Assembly (NCBI GenBank): GCA_046541015.1
Contig: JBKHEA010000011.1
Coordinates: 1 to 45,557, forward strand
DNA length: 45,557 bases
From: Liberiplasma sp046541015
Lineage (GTDB): Bacteria > Bacillota_I > Bacilli_A > Izemoplasmatales > Izemoplasmataceae
Reading direction: 5' to 3'
Position 1 is the stretch's first letter. Every line of letters starts with the position of its first letter. A program made the position numbers and the translations under genes. Of this stretch, positions 9,179-17,771 are shown piece after piece. Below the pieces are notes generated by a model. That model was given only the letters and a program-made list of their open reading frames with translations. It was not told the DNA's origin and searched no databases.

Positions 9179-9469
9179 TTAATTCATTCCCTTCGTTTTT
9201 CTATACATCTCTGCGACTTTTTTCGCGGTTTCATAACTCATGTGTTGATCAAGGGTTAATTGTTTTAAGTACGCAATAAATGTATCATCACTTTCATCAT
9301 AGAGTTTTACTTTCGCAATCAGCTTATCCATTCTCAAGCGAACGGTTGGATAGGTGACTTCATAAATTGAAGCCATTTCTTTTAAACTTCCACTTGCTAA
9401 AATAAATCGTTTAATAAACATTAAGTCATCATCATCTAAATGTTCTAACCACTTCGGTATTTTATTCAT
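9179..9469 (-). CDS. DUF2089-family HTH regulator
   Basis: This 96-residue protein carries the DUF2089 core: WLEHLDDDDLMFIKRFIL, then a helix-turn-helix in which GSLKEMASIYEVTYPTVRLR makes the recognition region. An upstream in-frame extension to 9526 exists but is rejected. AAAGGA sits 8 bases before the ATG at 9469, and the extension is encoded by the AT-rich operator repeats. The family is widespread in Bacillota and often sits beside small membrane proteins, as here. The N-terminal zinc ribbon seen in longer members is absent. Two near-identical 16-bp repeats lie between the likely promoter and the start codon, which suggests autoregulation. Confidence 0.8.
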   Translation of the reverse strand: MNKIPKWLEHLDDDDLMFIKRFILASGSLKEMASIYEVTYPTVRLRMDKLIAKVKLYDESDDTFIAYLKQLTLDQHMSYETAKKVAEMYRKTKGMN

Positions 9470-9479
9470 CGAACCATCC

Positions 9480-9516
9480 TTTAACTTTATTAAAGTTTTT
9501 TTTAATTTTATTAAAG
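9480..9516. promoter_or_regulatory. Tandem operator-like repeats before DUF2089 gene
   Basis: TTTAACTTTATTAAAG (9480-9495) and TTTAATTTTATTAAAG (9501-9516) match at 15 of 16 bases and are spaced 21 bp, two helical turns. The first contains the 13-bp palindrome ACTTTATTAAAGT. A weak TTTACA-18-TATAGT promoter lies just upstream on the minus strand. The arrangement is that of a two-site operator for the DUF2089 HTH protein; binding is inferred. Confidence 0.55.
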
Positions 9517-9609
9517 ATACTTTCACTATATCATAGCCGTAATGATTTTGTAAAGAAATTATTTTTATTTTACATTACCTGTGATAAACTAAAAGTAGGA
9601 GGCGATATT

Positions 9610-9846
9610 ATGAAGGATTTAGTAAAAGGATTTGATGGATTACCATGGATTGTTAAACTAATTTTAGCTTTACCATTTATTGATGGGCTTGCTTGGGGCA
9701 TTTATCGCATCGCAAAAGGTGTTGAAACCAAAGATAATTTAATGTTAATCGCAGGTATTATTTGGATTTTTGCTGGGGCTACAGTATTATGGCTCTTAGA
9801 TTTAATCACCATTATTTTATATAAACGACCAACCATTCTTGCATAA
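9610..9846 (+). CDS. Small two-helix membrane protein
   Basis: This 78-residue protein has two clear hydrophobic segments (about residues 13-32 and 43-70) joined by a charged turn with AKGVETKDN. AGGAGG lies 7 bases before the ATG, and a strong hairpin terminator follows its stop directly, so it is a real, separately transcribed gene. It is divergent from the DUF2089 operon. I do not recognise the family. Confidence 0.75.
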   Translation: MKDLVKGFDGLPWIVKLILALPFIDGLAWGIYRIAKGVETKDNLMLIAGIIWIFAGATVLWLLDLITIILYKRPTILA

Positions 9847-9847
9847 A

Positions 9848-9890
9848 AAAAACGCTTCACTACAACAATTAATTGTAGTGAAGCGTTTTT
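9848..9890. terminator. Strong bidirectional terminator
   Basis: Eighteen-base arms (9848-9865 with 9873-9890) pair perfectly around a 7-base loop, with A/T runs on both sides. It serves the converging plus-strand small membrane protein and the minus-strand dnaB-dnaI operon. Confidence 0.9.
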
Positions 9891-9891
9891 C

Positions 9892-10770
9892 TTACATTTT
9901 AATTTCATCAGTCAAAGAATTAATACGCGCAAAAATACGATAGCTTTTTAACTTTTCGGCTTCTTGTGCACTTTCTACCATATATTTTGGTAGTTCTTTC
10001 ATCGAAACATTCGAGGAAAAGAAGGTTAGTTTTTTATCAAGCAAACGATGTTGTAAGATTGGCCCTAATACTTCATCTCTAATCCATGAAGATGGGGATT
10101 CTCCACCAATATCATCAAGCATTAAAACATCACATTCTTTAAGACTTTGAATGATACTTTCTAAATTTCCTTTGGCAATAGAAGACTTAATTTCTCTCAC
10201 TAAGTCAGGATAATACGCTAACACAACTTTTTTTGAAAGTTGAGAAAGCTGATTAGCTAAGGCAGCTAAAGTGTATGTTTTACCAATTTGATAATTGCCA
10301 TGGATATAAAGTCCTTTAGTATCTTGATTTAGTTTAACTTTAGAGATAATTTGCATCAGTTTTTGATAGACTTGTTTACGGTTTTCGCTATTTAAGTGAA
10401 AATCAGCTAACGAAGCATGGTGTACCATATCTGGCATATACATGGCATTGAATAAGGATTTTTCCTTATCTTTTCTTTTTGCATTAATTAAGAAATTACA
10501 TTCTTTATAATAAAGCATGATTTCACCGTTTTCATAAGCTAAAACGGGTTGATGACCTAAAGTATCTTGGGTACAAAAATCAAGTCCTTGACATTCAAAA
10601 CAACGCGGATTTTCTTGTTTGAAGACCATTAAATCATTTAAATGATTAACAATGGTTTGATTTGGAATATCATGATCAATAAAGAAGCGCTTTAAGATAG
10701 GATCTACAGATAGTTCTTCGGCGATATTATCAACTAAATCACTATTGGTTTTAAAGTCGTATTTTTTCAT
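9892..10770 (-). CDS. dnaI: DnaI, primosomal helicase loader
   Basis: This AAA+ ATPase (292 residues) loads the replicative helicase onto DNA in Bacillota. The N-terminal domain has a likely zinc site (Cys57, Cys60, Cys66, Cys91), as in B. subtilis DnaI, where this part binds the helicase. The C-terminal ATPase has Walker A GNYQIGKT (158-165), Walker B VLMLDDIG and a sensor-like FFSSNVS. It follows dnaB by 4 bases, the usual dnaB-dnaI order, with AAGGAG 7 bases before the start. It is the last gene of the long polA operon. Confidence 0.92.
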   Translation of the reverse strand: MKKYDFKTNSDLVDNIAEELSVDPILKRFFIDHDIPNQTIVNHLNDLMVFKQENPRCFECQGLDFCTQDTLGHQPVLAYENGEIMLYYKECNFLINAKRKDKEKSLFNAMYMPDMVHHASLADFHLNSENRKQVYQKLMQIISKVKLNQDTKGLYIHGNYQIGKTYTLAALANQLSQLSKKVVLAYYPDLVREIKSSIAKGNLESIIQSLKECDVLMLDDIGGESPSSWIRDEVLGPILQHRLLDKKLTFFSSNVSMKELPKYMVESAQEAEKLKSYRIFARINSLTDEIKM

Positions 10771-10774
10771 AGGT

Positions 10775-11950
10775 TCACTCCTTCTCTATCGATTTGATAT
10801 AATCATCTAACCAATCCACTTTAATATCTTCTGGTAATTCCTTTTTGCGGCTATAGTGGGTAGTTTTTTGTTGGGTTTTAGATTTGGTTTTCATTTGAAT
10901 TATATAGTTAATCGCATCTTCAGCTGTCTCGATTTTATTACGTTTCCATTGTGCAATGATTTTTTCAAAATACTTGTAAACTGGAAACTGAAATTTGAGC
11001 TCTTTTAATACATAAGCAATGAGTACACTTACAACTTCTAATTTAAAAAACCCTTGACTAATTATTTGATCAATAATTTTTAAATCTGATGCTGGTACAT
11101 GCATGCCTGTCATATCTTCAACCATTTCAACAGGATGAATATTTTTAAAGTATTCTATATCATATGTGATATGTTTTTTCTTTATTGGATTTTTTGGTTG
11201 CGCTTGATAATGTTTCTCTGCTTCTTTGCTTAAATGTTCTAAATTAACCGATGCATCGTCATTTAAACTTTTTAAAATAAGGTCTTTTAAAGTCGATTCA
11301 TCTAAACTATATACGTAAGCCATGTCTTTTAAGCGTGCCTTCATGTGAGATGTTTTGGTTGATTCATGAACATAAACATCTGGTAAAGCTTCAAGTACCA
11401 AATCAATGTTAAAAAGTGATGTTGAATGAACCTTTTTAGGCTCATTATGTATGTAGTTTGATCGGGTTTTGATGTTTTCATAGGCAGGTTCAAAAATATC
11501 CGTAAATGACTTTGAGACAACCTCATATCCGCTTTTTTGTGTACGGGTAATTTTGAAGAAATCTATAAGTTCTTCAAAACGATTTTTTCCAACTTGTCTC
11601 ATTAAATAAGGCGCAAACATACTATCTTTAATAAAACTTTCCGCTGATAAAGGGGGAAATAGTTCATATAAATATTCATCATCTTTACGATAACTCTCAA
11701 GTAAACCAACCGCTTCTAATTTCTCTTTAGCTTGAATAAAACGTATTTGACTTAAACTAAGTAAATCAAATAAAAAGACATGAGGATAGCTTTTGGTTTT
11801 TAATGAAGTGCGGTCTATTAAAGCATACAAGCTAAAATAAAGACTGAACGCTTCAGTCCCAATAATAGGCAAATATAAAAGACTCATGACATTACGCTGG
11901 TCATGATCTATATGCTTGTGGGCATTAATTTTAAACTCACTTCTTTGCAT
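10775..11950 (-). CDS. dnaB: DnaB, replication initiation / helicase-loading protein
   Basis: This 391-residue protein is the Bacillota DnaB helicase co-loader, not the helicase. The N-terminal winged-helix-like region starts at ISINAHKHI-like positions (NAHKHIDHDQRNVMSLLYLP) and covers about residues 1-130. The C-terminal DnaB/DnaD-type domain is around residues 270-350, with FKNIHPVEMVEDMTG and a terminal YFEKIIAQWKRNKIETAEDA motif typical of the family. It sits directly before dnaI, so the two loaders are made together. The final basic/acidic tail is poorly conserved. Confidence 0.88.
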   Translation of the reverse strand: MQRSEFKINAHKHIDHDQRNVMSLLYLPIIGTEAFSLYFSLYALIDRTSLKTKSYPHVFLFDLLSLSQIRFIQAKEKLEAVGLLESYRKDDEYLYELFPPLSAESFIKDSMFAPYLMRQVGKNRFEELIDFFKITRTQKSGYEVVSKSFTDIFEPAYENIKTRSNYIHNEPKKVHSTSLFNIDLVLEALPDVYVHESTKTSHMKARLKDMAYVYSLDESTLKDLILKSLNDDASVNLEHLSKEAEKHYQAQPKNPIKKKHITYDIEYFKNIHPVEMVEDMTGMHVPASDLKIIDQIISQGFFKLEVVSVLIAYVLKELKFQFPVYKYFEKIIAQWKRNKIETAEDAINYIIQMKTKSKTQQKTTHYSRKKELPEDIKVDWLDDYIKSIEKE

Positions 11951-11960
11951 AATATCTCCT

Positions 11961-12326
11961 TTAAGCGTGTAAGCCTGTACCTTTAAACGTTAATGTTTTT
12001 TTCATTTCAGCATAGATCGATAAAATAGTATTTTTAGGTCTATTAAACCCAAATAAAGTTTCATACCCTACTTTTAAATCAAGCGCTGTTTCGGCAGGAT
12101 TAATTTGAGTAATCGTTGCAATCACAAAATGGTTTTTGTGTTCAGCAAAGACTTCATGATGAACATCGTTAATGGTTTTTACCTGATACCCGTGATCAGT
12201 TAAATATTTCAAATAGGTTTCTTTAACCGATTTATAAGAATGTCTAAAATAATGGGTTTGAAGTCTTGAATCAAGTTTTCTTTCTTTGGTTTCTACGTTC
12301 GTTTCTAAAAATGAGCGAATACTCAT
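11961..12326 (-). CDS. Conserved hypothetical protein between coaE and dnaB
   Basis: This 121-residue soluble protein has mixed alpha/beta composition, with an N-terminal basic helix (SFLETNVETKERKLDSRLQTH) and a C-terminal helix ending GTGLHA. Its ATG follows the coaE stop codon without a gap, and dnaB follows 10 bases later. It occupies the place where many Bacillota carry nrdR, but it has neither the NrdR zinc ribbon nor the ATP-cone, so it is not NrdR. I do not recognise a function. No catalytic motif is evident. Confidence 0.7.
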   Translation of the reverse strand: MSIRSFLETNVETKERKLDSRLQTHYFRHSYKSVKETYLKYLTDHGYQVKTINDVHHEVFAEHKNHFVIATITQINPAETALDLKVGYETLFGFNRPKNTILSIYAEMKKTLTFKGTGLHA

Positions 12327-12926
12327 CTAATCACTCCTTATGTCTGATAAGACTTTATCAAATGACTTTCTGGTTTCTAATATACTTTTTGAGTTGTCAA
12401 TGACATAATCAGCCATTGCCTTTTTCTTACTTAATGGCATTTGTGCCTTAATTTTTTGGACTGCATAGGTTTCATCAATATGATCACGCATGGTTAAACG
12501 GCTGATTTGATCTTTTCTTCTTGCATAAACTAAAATGGTTACATCACAAATCTTATCAAACTCACTTTCAAATAAAAGCGGGACATCAAGAACGATAAAT
12601 TCTGGTTCAAACATTTTAAGTTTTGCAATTTCTGAATAAATAACCTTTTTGACTTTAGGATGAACTAAACTATTGAGTTTATTACGTGCTTCTTCATTAT
12701 TAAAAATGATTTTAGCTAGTTTTTGGCGGTTAATGGTTTGATCAGTTGCTAATATTTCTGTTCCAAAAGCATCAAGGATTTCTTGATAAGCTTCTTGACC
12801 TTTATCTAATAAGTTTTTAGCAATTTTATCGCTATCAATCACTGGGATTTTATTGTCTAAAAACATTTGGGTCACGGTTGATTTACCGGTAGCAATCCCA
12901 CCGGTTAAGCCAATGATTTTAGTCAT
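12327..12926 (-). CDS. coaE: Dephospho-CoA kinase
   Basis: This enzyme phosphorylates the 3' hydroxyl of dephospho-CoA, the last step of coenzyme A synthesis. The 199 residues match the normal length. The P-loop GGIATGKST is at about residues 9-17, followed by DSDKIAKNLL and the VLDVPLLFESEF segment conserved in CoaE. It sits between mutM (14 bases) and the hypothetical gene, in the widespread polA-mutM-coaE arrangement of Bacillota. With coaX and the ECF S-component nearby, the window holds several parts of the pantothenate-to-CoA route. Confidence 0.95.
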   Translation of the reverse strand: MTKIIGLTGGIATGKSTVTQMFLDNKIPVIDSDKIAKNLLDKGQEAYQEILDAFGTEILATDQTINRQKLAKIIFNNEEARNKLNSLVHPKVKKVIYSEIAKLKMFEPEFIVLDVPLLFESEFDKICDVTILVYARRKDQISRLTMRDHIDETYAVQKIKAQMPLSKKKAMADYVIDNSKSILETRKSFDKVLSDIRSD

Positions 12927-12940
12927 TTAAATACGCTCCT

Positions 12941-13768
12941 TTATGCTTTATACTTTTGACATCTTGGGCAATAATAAGTTCCTCTTGTTGCAATCTTTTC
13001 TTTAATGATGACCCCATCACAACTTAAACAAGGTTCTCCTTCTTTAAGATGGACACTAAGTTCATTTTGAAATCGACCTGTGATGCCTAAACTATTTAAA
13101 TAGCTTCGAATACTTGACCCGCCAAGTTCTATCGCGCGGTTAATCACTCGATTTGCACAAGTGATTAAGGTTTCACACTGTTTTAATGTGATGCGGTTAG
13201 AAATCGTTTTAGGGTTGATTTTAGCACAGTAAAGTACTTCATCAACATAAATATTACCTAGTCCTAAAATAATCCTTTGATCGAGTAAACTCGCTTTGAT
13301 TACACGGTTGTTATTAAGCTTTTCTTTTAAATATTTTTTCGTTAACCTTTTGTCATTAGGTTCAAACCCTAGTTTACTTAAAGGCAAAGTCGAGTAAACT
13401 GTAGCGGTATCTTTTAAGGTTAGGGTACCAAATTTACGAACATCATCATAGCGTAAACTTGTACCATCTTTAAAATTAATAGCGATGTGTTCGTGTTTTA
13501 AGACCGGCTCACCTTGTTCTTTTAAGAAAAATTTCCCTTCCATACGCAAATGAACGAGTAAGGTATAATAATCAAAATTAAAAAGTAAATACTTTCCTAA
13601 GCGGTCAATGCCTTTTAAGGTTTTACCTCGCAGATGCTTATTTAAGATTTCCGGAGTTAAGGGTAGTATCATTTTATCATAAAACACATCAATATGTGCG
13701 ATTGTTTTTCCAACGATTAATGGTTTTAAGGTTTCTTTTACGGTTTCAACTTCTGGGAGTTCAGGCAT
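12941..13768 (-). CDS. mutM: Formamidopyrimidine-DNA glycosylase (Fpg/MutM)
   Basis: This bifunctional glycosylase/AP lyase removes 8-oxoguanine and ring-opened purines. The start MPELPEVET contains the catalytic Pro2 and Glu3. The middle has the helix-two-turns-helix (LGLGNIYVDEVL), and the C-terminus a zinc finger with CLSC and CPRC pairs. Its ATG overlaps the nitroreductase stop by one base (TAATG), indicating translational coupling. At 275 residues it is full length. Confidence 0.96.
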   Translation of the reverse strand: MPELPEVETVKETLKPLIVGKTIAHIDVFYDKMILPLTPEILNKHLRGKTLKGIDRLGKYLLFNFDYYTLLVHLRMEGKFFLKEQGEPVLKHEHIAINFKDGTSLRYDDVRKFGTLTLKDTATVYSTLPLSKLGFEPNDKRLTKKYLKEKLNNNRVIKASLLDQRIILGLGNIYVDEVLYCAKINPKTISNRITLKQCETLITCANRVINRAIELGGSSIRSYLNSLGITGRFQNELSVHLKEGEPCLSCDGVIIKEKIATRGTYYCPRCQKYKA

Positions 13769-14265
13769 TATTCAATCACTTTAATCTTAGAAGCATCATA
13801 ACGTAACTTAGTAACCGCTGTTGACTCATTGGGTTCACCAATCGCAATCATAGAAAATGGGGTAATAGTTTCATCTAATTTAAGTAAGGATTTAACTTGA
13901 GACGTTCTTTCTTCTAAAGGGTATAATCCAATCCATACAGCGCCTAAGTTTTGATTGACAACTTCTAATAAAATATTTTGTGTGGCAGCGGCACAATCCG
14001 TTGGTGCCATTTTAGGACTTTTAGTATCATTAGTAAATCCAACGACGATTGCAATGGGTGCATGTTCAACCATATGCGCTCCTGTAGAAACCTTGGATAG
14101 TTGCTTTAAAAGGTCTTGATTTTTAATCACAAAAAAGCGCCAAGGTTGTTGGTTTTTAGCACTCGGTGCTTGCATGGCACTTTTTAATAGTTCGGTAATT
14201 ACCGTATCACTAATAGGCGTTGATTTAAATTTTCTTACACTTTTTCTTTCTAAACATAAACTCAT
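13768..14265 (-). CDS. Nitroreductase-family FMN oxidoreductase
   Basis: This 165-residue nitroreductase-like flavoprotein should act as an FMN-dependent NAD(P)H oxidoreductase dimer. The N-terminal RKSVRKF and AMQAPSAKNQQPWRFFVI motifs make the phosphate-binding part of the FMN site, and AVWIGLYP lies in the second half. The frame opens at 14280, but GAGGAG at 14272-14277 places the start at the ATG at 14265. The CDF stop (TGA) lies inside this ribosome-binding region, so the genes are coupled. The physiological substrate is unknown. Confidence 0.88.
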   Translation of the reverse strand: MSLCLERKSVRKFKSTPISDTVITELLKSAMQAPSAKNQQPWRFFVIKNQDLLKQLSKVSTGAHMVEHAPIAIVVGFTNDTKSPKMAPTDCAAATQNILLEVVNQNLGAVWIGLYPLEERTSQVKSLLKLDETITPFSMIAIGEPNESTAVTKLRYDASKIKVIE

Positions 14266-14269
14266 AAAC

Positions 14270-15139
14270 TCACTCCTCATAAGGATTTACATGAACAATC
14301 ACATGCGTGATGGATTCATGATTTAATAAGGTTTTCTTACACATACTTGCAATGTCATGACCTTCCTTAACACTAATGGATGCATTCACTGCAATATCAA
14401 TCATAACTTGATAATAATAACCATATTCAATCATTTGAAGTTTGTCAACATTTAAAACCCCTGGAATCATCAAGATTTCTTCTTTTATCGAATGCATTAG
14501 TTTTCCATCTGCACTTTTACCTAATAAAGAAAATATTGCATCATAAATGATTTCTAAGGCTACTTTTAAAATGAATAAGCCGATGATTAATCCCGCAATC
14601 AAATCGCCATAAACTAAAAAATCTAAACTTGTATACTGACTTAAAAGCGCAAAGCCAATCCCAAATAATACAACGAATGAACTTATGACATCCGCTAAGG
14701 ATTCTTTTCCTGATGATTTAATAACTAAAGAGTTTAAATCATCTCCTTTTTTAGCTAAATATTTAGCTAAAAAATATTTACTAATTACTGCAATTAAGAC
14801 AACAACAAGCGATAAAGGACTAGGGATACTAATAGGTTCGCTTAATTTTTTAATGACACTGACAAACAATTGATAAGCAACCCCAATGACGCCAATACCT
14901 AAAAGTAAACTTAATACATACTCAAACTTACCATGCCCAAGGGGATGGTCATCATCGGGAGGTTTTGTGGTTTGTTTTAAACCTAATAACACTAAGATAT
15001 CACTCATCAAATCACTTAATGAATGAATCCCATCGGCAACTAAACTCGCACTTTTAAAGATAAAGCCCGATAATAACTTTAAAATCACTAAGCTGCTATT
15101 AACAAATAAGCTTTTTTGCATCACTTCTTTAATTTTCAT
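14270..15139 (-). CDS. Cation diffusion facilitator (CDF) metal transporter
   Basis: This 289-residue CDF exporter has six predicted membrane segments and a cytoplasmic C-terminal domain of about 80 residues. Metal-site motifs are ADGIHSLSD in TM2 (H-x3-D) and the ESLADVISS segment in TM5. The DDDHPLGHGKFE loop is a CDF hallmark. It would export a divalent cation (Zn, Mn or Fe) in exchange for protons; the metal cannot be assigned from sequence alone. It lies 4 bases after polA within the repair/replication operon. Confidence 0.9.
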   Translation of the reverse strand: MKIKEVMQKSLFVNSSLVILKLLSGFIFKSASLVADGIHSLSDLMSDILVLLGLKQTTKPPDDDHPLGHGKFEYVLSLLLGIGVIGVAYQLFVSVIKKLSEPISIPSPLSLVVVLIAVISKYFLAKYLAKKGDDLNSLVIKSSGKESLADVISSFVVLFGIGFALLSQYTSLDFLVYGDLIAGLIIGLFILKVALEIIYDAIFSLLGKSADGKLMHSIKEEILMIPGVLNVDKLQMIEYGYYYQVMIDIAVNASISVKEGHDIASMCKKTLLNHESITHVIVHVNPYEE

Positions 15140-15143
15140 GGGT

Positions 15144-17756
15144 TTATTTGGCGTCGTCTAAATTAGCCCCAAGTTCTAAGTTAACTTTTAAGGGAACCTT
15201 TAAACGAATCGCATCCTCCATGGTATCTTTAACGAGTTTTTTCATCGTATCTAATTCTTCATCTTTAACATTAAATACGAGTTCATCATGAATTTGTAAA
15301 ATCAGTTTTGATTTTAATCTTTTTTCTTTCATCGCTTGATCAATTTTAATCATCGCAATTTTAATAATGTCTGCGGCACTGCCTTGAATTGGTGCATTCA
15401 TAGCGGTGCGTTTCCCAAGTTCTCTTTGGGCATATATTTTACTGTCCATCTCAGGAATATAGCGACGACGATTTAAAATCGTTTTAACATAGCCTTCTTT
15501 TTTGGCTTGATCGATCACAGTATCCATAAATCCTGCAATTCCAGAAAAACGCGTATAATAGCGATCAATAAATCGTTCCGCTTCATCGCGTGAGATGTCT
15601 AATTCATCACTTAATCCCCAAGCACTTTGACCATAAATGATTCCGAAGTTAACCGCTTTTGCAATGCGGCGTTCACTTGAGGTAATCGTTTCTTTCTCAA
15701 AGATTTCTTTAGCGGTAATGGTGTGGATATCTTGGTCTTCTTTAAAGGCTTTAATTAAGTTTTCTTCTAAAGCCATATGGGCTAAAACACGCAATTCAAT
15801 TTGTGAATAATCACTCGCAAGAAGGGTGTCATTTTTCGATGGAATAAATACTTTTCGAATTTCTCTGCCTCGTTCTGTACGAATCGGGATATTTTGTAAG
15901 TTTGGTTCAATGCTTGATAAGCGGCCAGTTTGAGTGAACGCTTGTTTATAAATCGTATGAATTTTTCCATCATCAAAAATGGCATCACTTAACCCTTTTA
16001 CATAGGTTGATTGTAACTTAGAAAGGGTTCGATAAAGCATGATTTTTTCAATAATTGGATGACGATTTTTAAGTTTATTTAATACATCAACATTAGTAGA
16101 ATACCCCGTTTTAGATTTTTTATACGATGGTAACCCTAATTTTTCAAATAATATAACCCCTAATTGTTTAGGGCTTCCTATATTAAATGACTCGCCTGCC
16201 TCTTGATAAATCGCTTTGGTTAGCTCTTCTAATTCCTCATTTAAGTATTCATCAAGTTGTTTAAGCGCGGCTTGGTCTACATCAATGCCTTCATATTCCA
16301 TATCTCCTAAAGTATAAGATAATGGCAGTTCAACTTCATATAATAGTTCTTCTTGATTTTGTTGAACAATCAAATCATGAAGGGCTGGTTTTAATGTCAT
16401 AATCGCCAAAGCTTTTTTTAAGGCGTACTGAATATAAATTTCTTCATTAGGTATAGCACTTTTTGCGCCTTTACCATAAACTTCATCATAATAAGGTACG
16501 TCTTGATAATCGAAATTAGATACAACAACTTTAAAATCTTCTTTGGTGTTTAAAGGGTTTAATACATAGGCTGCAAGCAGTAAATCAAAGCTAACATTTT
16601 TAATGGTTAAACCTGCGTGACGCAAACTAACATAAAGACGTTTTAAATCAAATGTATCTTTCTTTAAATCGCTCTTTAAATATTCTTTAAAGGATTCTGA
16701 AGCGATTGCATCTTTGTAAGGGATAAAACATGCCCCTAAATCATTTAAATAAACAAAACCTAAATGGTTTGCCTTATGGTAGTTATCGCCATAACTTTCA
16801 AGCAATAAAACCCCATCTTTAGTGAGTGTGTTTTTTATACTTGATTCGTCTTTAATAATTTTAAAGCGTTCATCTTTACTTTCAGTTGGCGTGTCTAATT
16901 TTTTAATTAAGGAATGGAAATCCATACGCTGATAAAACTCGATTAATGCCTCTGTTTTAACGCCTTCATAAGCGACTTTATCTAAAGTGATTTGTTCTAA
17001 GGGATCATTTTTTATAATGGTTGCAAGTTTTTTACAAAATAAAGCTTGTTGCGCATGTTCACTGATGCGCTCTTTTAATTTTCCTTTTAGCTCATTTAAA
17101 TTTTTAAGTATTTCTTCTATAGATCCATAATCATGTAAAAGTTTAAGTGCTGTTTTTTCACCAACTCCAGGGACCCCTGGGATGTTATCACTGCTGTCAC
17201 CCATTAACCCTTTTAAATCAGGGATTTGATAGGGAGCAAGTTGATAATCATCATACAAGTCACTTACTGTATAAGAGCGTTCTGGTTGAACCCCACGCTT
17301 AGATTGTCTTATAGTGACTTTTTTATTTAAAAGTTGGAATAAATCTTTATCGTTAGAAATGATTTCAATTTCGTCAAAATCATCATAAAATTTTTCAACC
17401 ATACTACCGATGATATCATCGGCTTCTAATGCTTCTTCTTCGTATTGAAAAAACCCTAATTTATCAACAATCTCACTCACATAAGGTAGCTGAGAAACAA
17501 ACTCTTCAGGCATCTTAGTACGTTTAGCTTTATAGGCTTCATATTCTTTATGTCTGAAGGTTTCTTTTCCTTTATCAAAAGCGACTAATACATGGGTAAA
17601 GTCTTCTTTAATAATGGCATTAAACATATTCGCAAGGCCAAAAATCGCATTGGTATATTCGCCCTTAGAATTTTGCATTAAATTTCCTGAATAGGCCGTT
17701 GCATAATAGGCTCTAAACATGACATTTGACCCATCAATAAGCAATAGTTTTTTCAT
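15144..17756 (-). CDS. polA: DNA polymerase I (5' nuclease plus polymerase, exonuclease-dead)
   Basis: This 870-residue family A polymerase works in repair and Okazaki-fragment maturation. The 5' nuclease domain (about 1-290) has IDGSNVMFRAYY and the DDIIGS and GDSSDNIPGVPGVG metal-site motifs. The middle domain (about 295-460) keeps the 3'-5' exonuclease fold, but the DxE motif is replaced by LLES, so proofreading is almost certainly absent, as in Bacillus Pol I. The polymerase domain carries motif A DYSQIELRVL (Asp649), motif B RRIAKAVNFGIIYGQ (about 696-710) and motif C QIHDE (Asp824). It follows the small lipoprotein gene by 15 bases and heads the repair part of the operon. Confidence 0.97.
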   Translation of the reverse strand: MKKLLLIDGSNVMFRAYYATAYSGNLMQNSKGEYTNAIFGLANMFNAIIKEDFTHVLVAFDKGKETFRHKEYEAYKAKRTKMPEEFVSQLPYVSEIVDKLGFFQYEEEALEADDIIGSMVEKFYDDFDEIEIISNDKDLFQLLNKKVTIRQSKRGVQPERSYTVSDLYDDYQLAPYQIPDLKGLMGDSSDNIPGVPGVGEKTALKLLHDYGSIEEILKNLNELKGKLKERISEHAQQALFCKKLATIIKNDPLEQITLDKVAYEGVKTEALIEFYQRMDFHSLIKKLDTPTESKDERFKIIKDESSIKNTLTKDGVLLLESYGDNYHKANHLGFVYLNDLGACFIPYKDAIASESFKEYLKSDLKKDTFDLKRLYVSLRHAGLTIKNVSFDLLLAAYVLNPLNTKEDFKVVVSNFDYQDVPYYDEVYGKGAKSAIPNEEIYIQYALKKALAIMTLKPALHDLIVQQNQEELLYEVELPLSYTLGDMEYEGIDVDQAALKQLDEYLNEELEELTKAIYQEAGESFNIGSPKQLGVILFEKLGLPSYKKSKTGYSTNVDVLNKLKNRHPIIEKIMLYRTLSKLQSTYVKGLSDAIFDDGKIHTIYKQAFTQTGRLSSIEPNLQNIPIRTERGREIRKVFIPSKNDTLLASDYSQIELRVLAHMALEENLIKAFKEDQDIHTITAKEIFEKETITSSERRIAKAVNFGIIYGQSAWGLSDELDISRDEAERFIDRYYTRFSGIAGFMDTVIDQAKKEGYVKTILNRRRYIPEMDSKIYAQRELGKRTAMNAPIQGSAADIIKIAMIKIDQAMKEKRLKSKLILQIHDELVFNVKDEELDTMKKLVKDTMEDAIRLKVPLKVNLELGANLDDAK

Positions 17757-17771
17757 AAAATCCCTCTTTCT

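Noticed and set aside
11961..12326. NrdR, by position next to coaE and dnaB
   Set aside because: There is no Cys4 zinc ribbon and no ATP-cone sequence.
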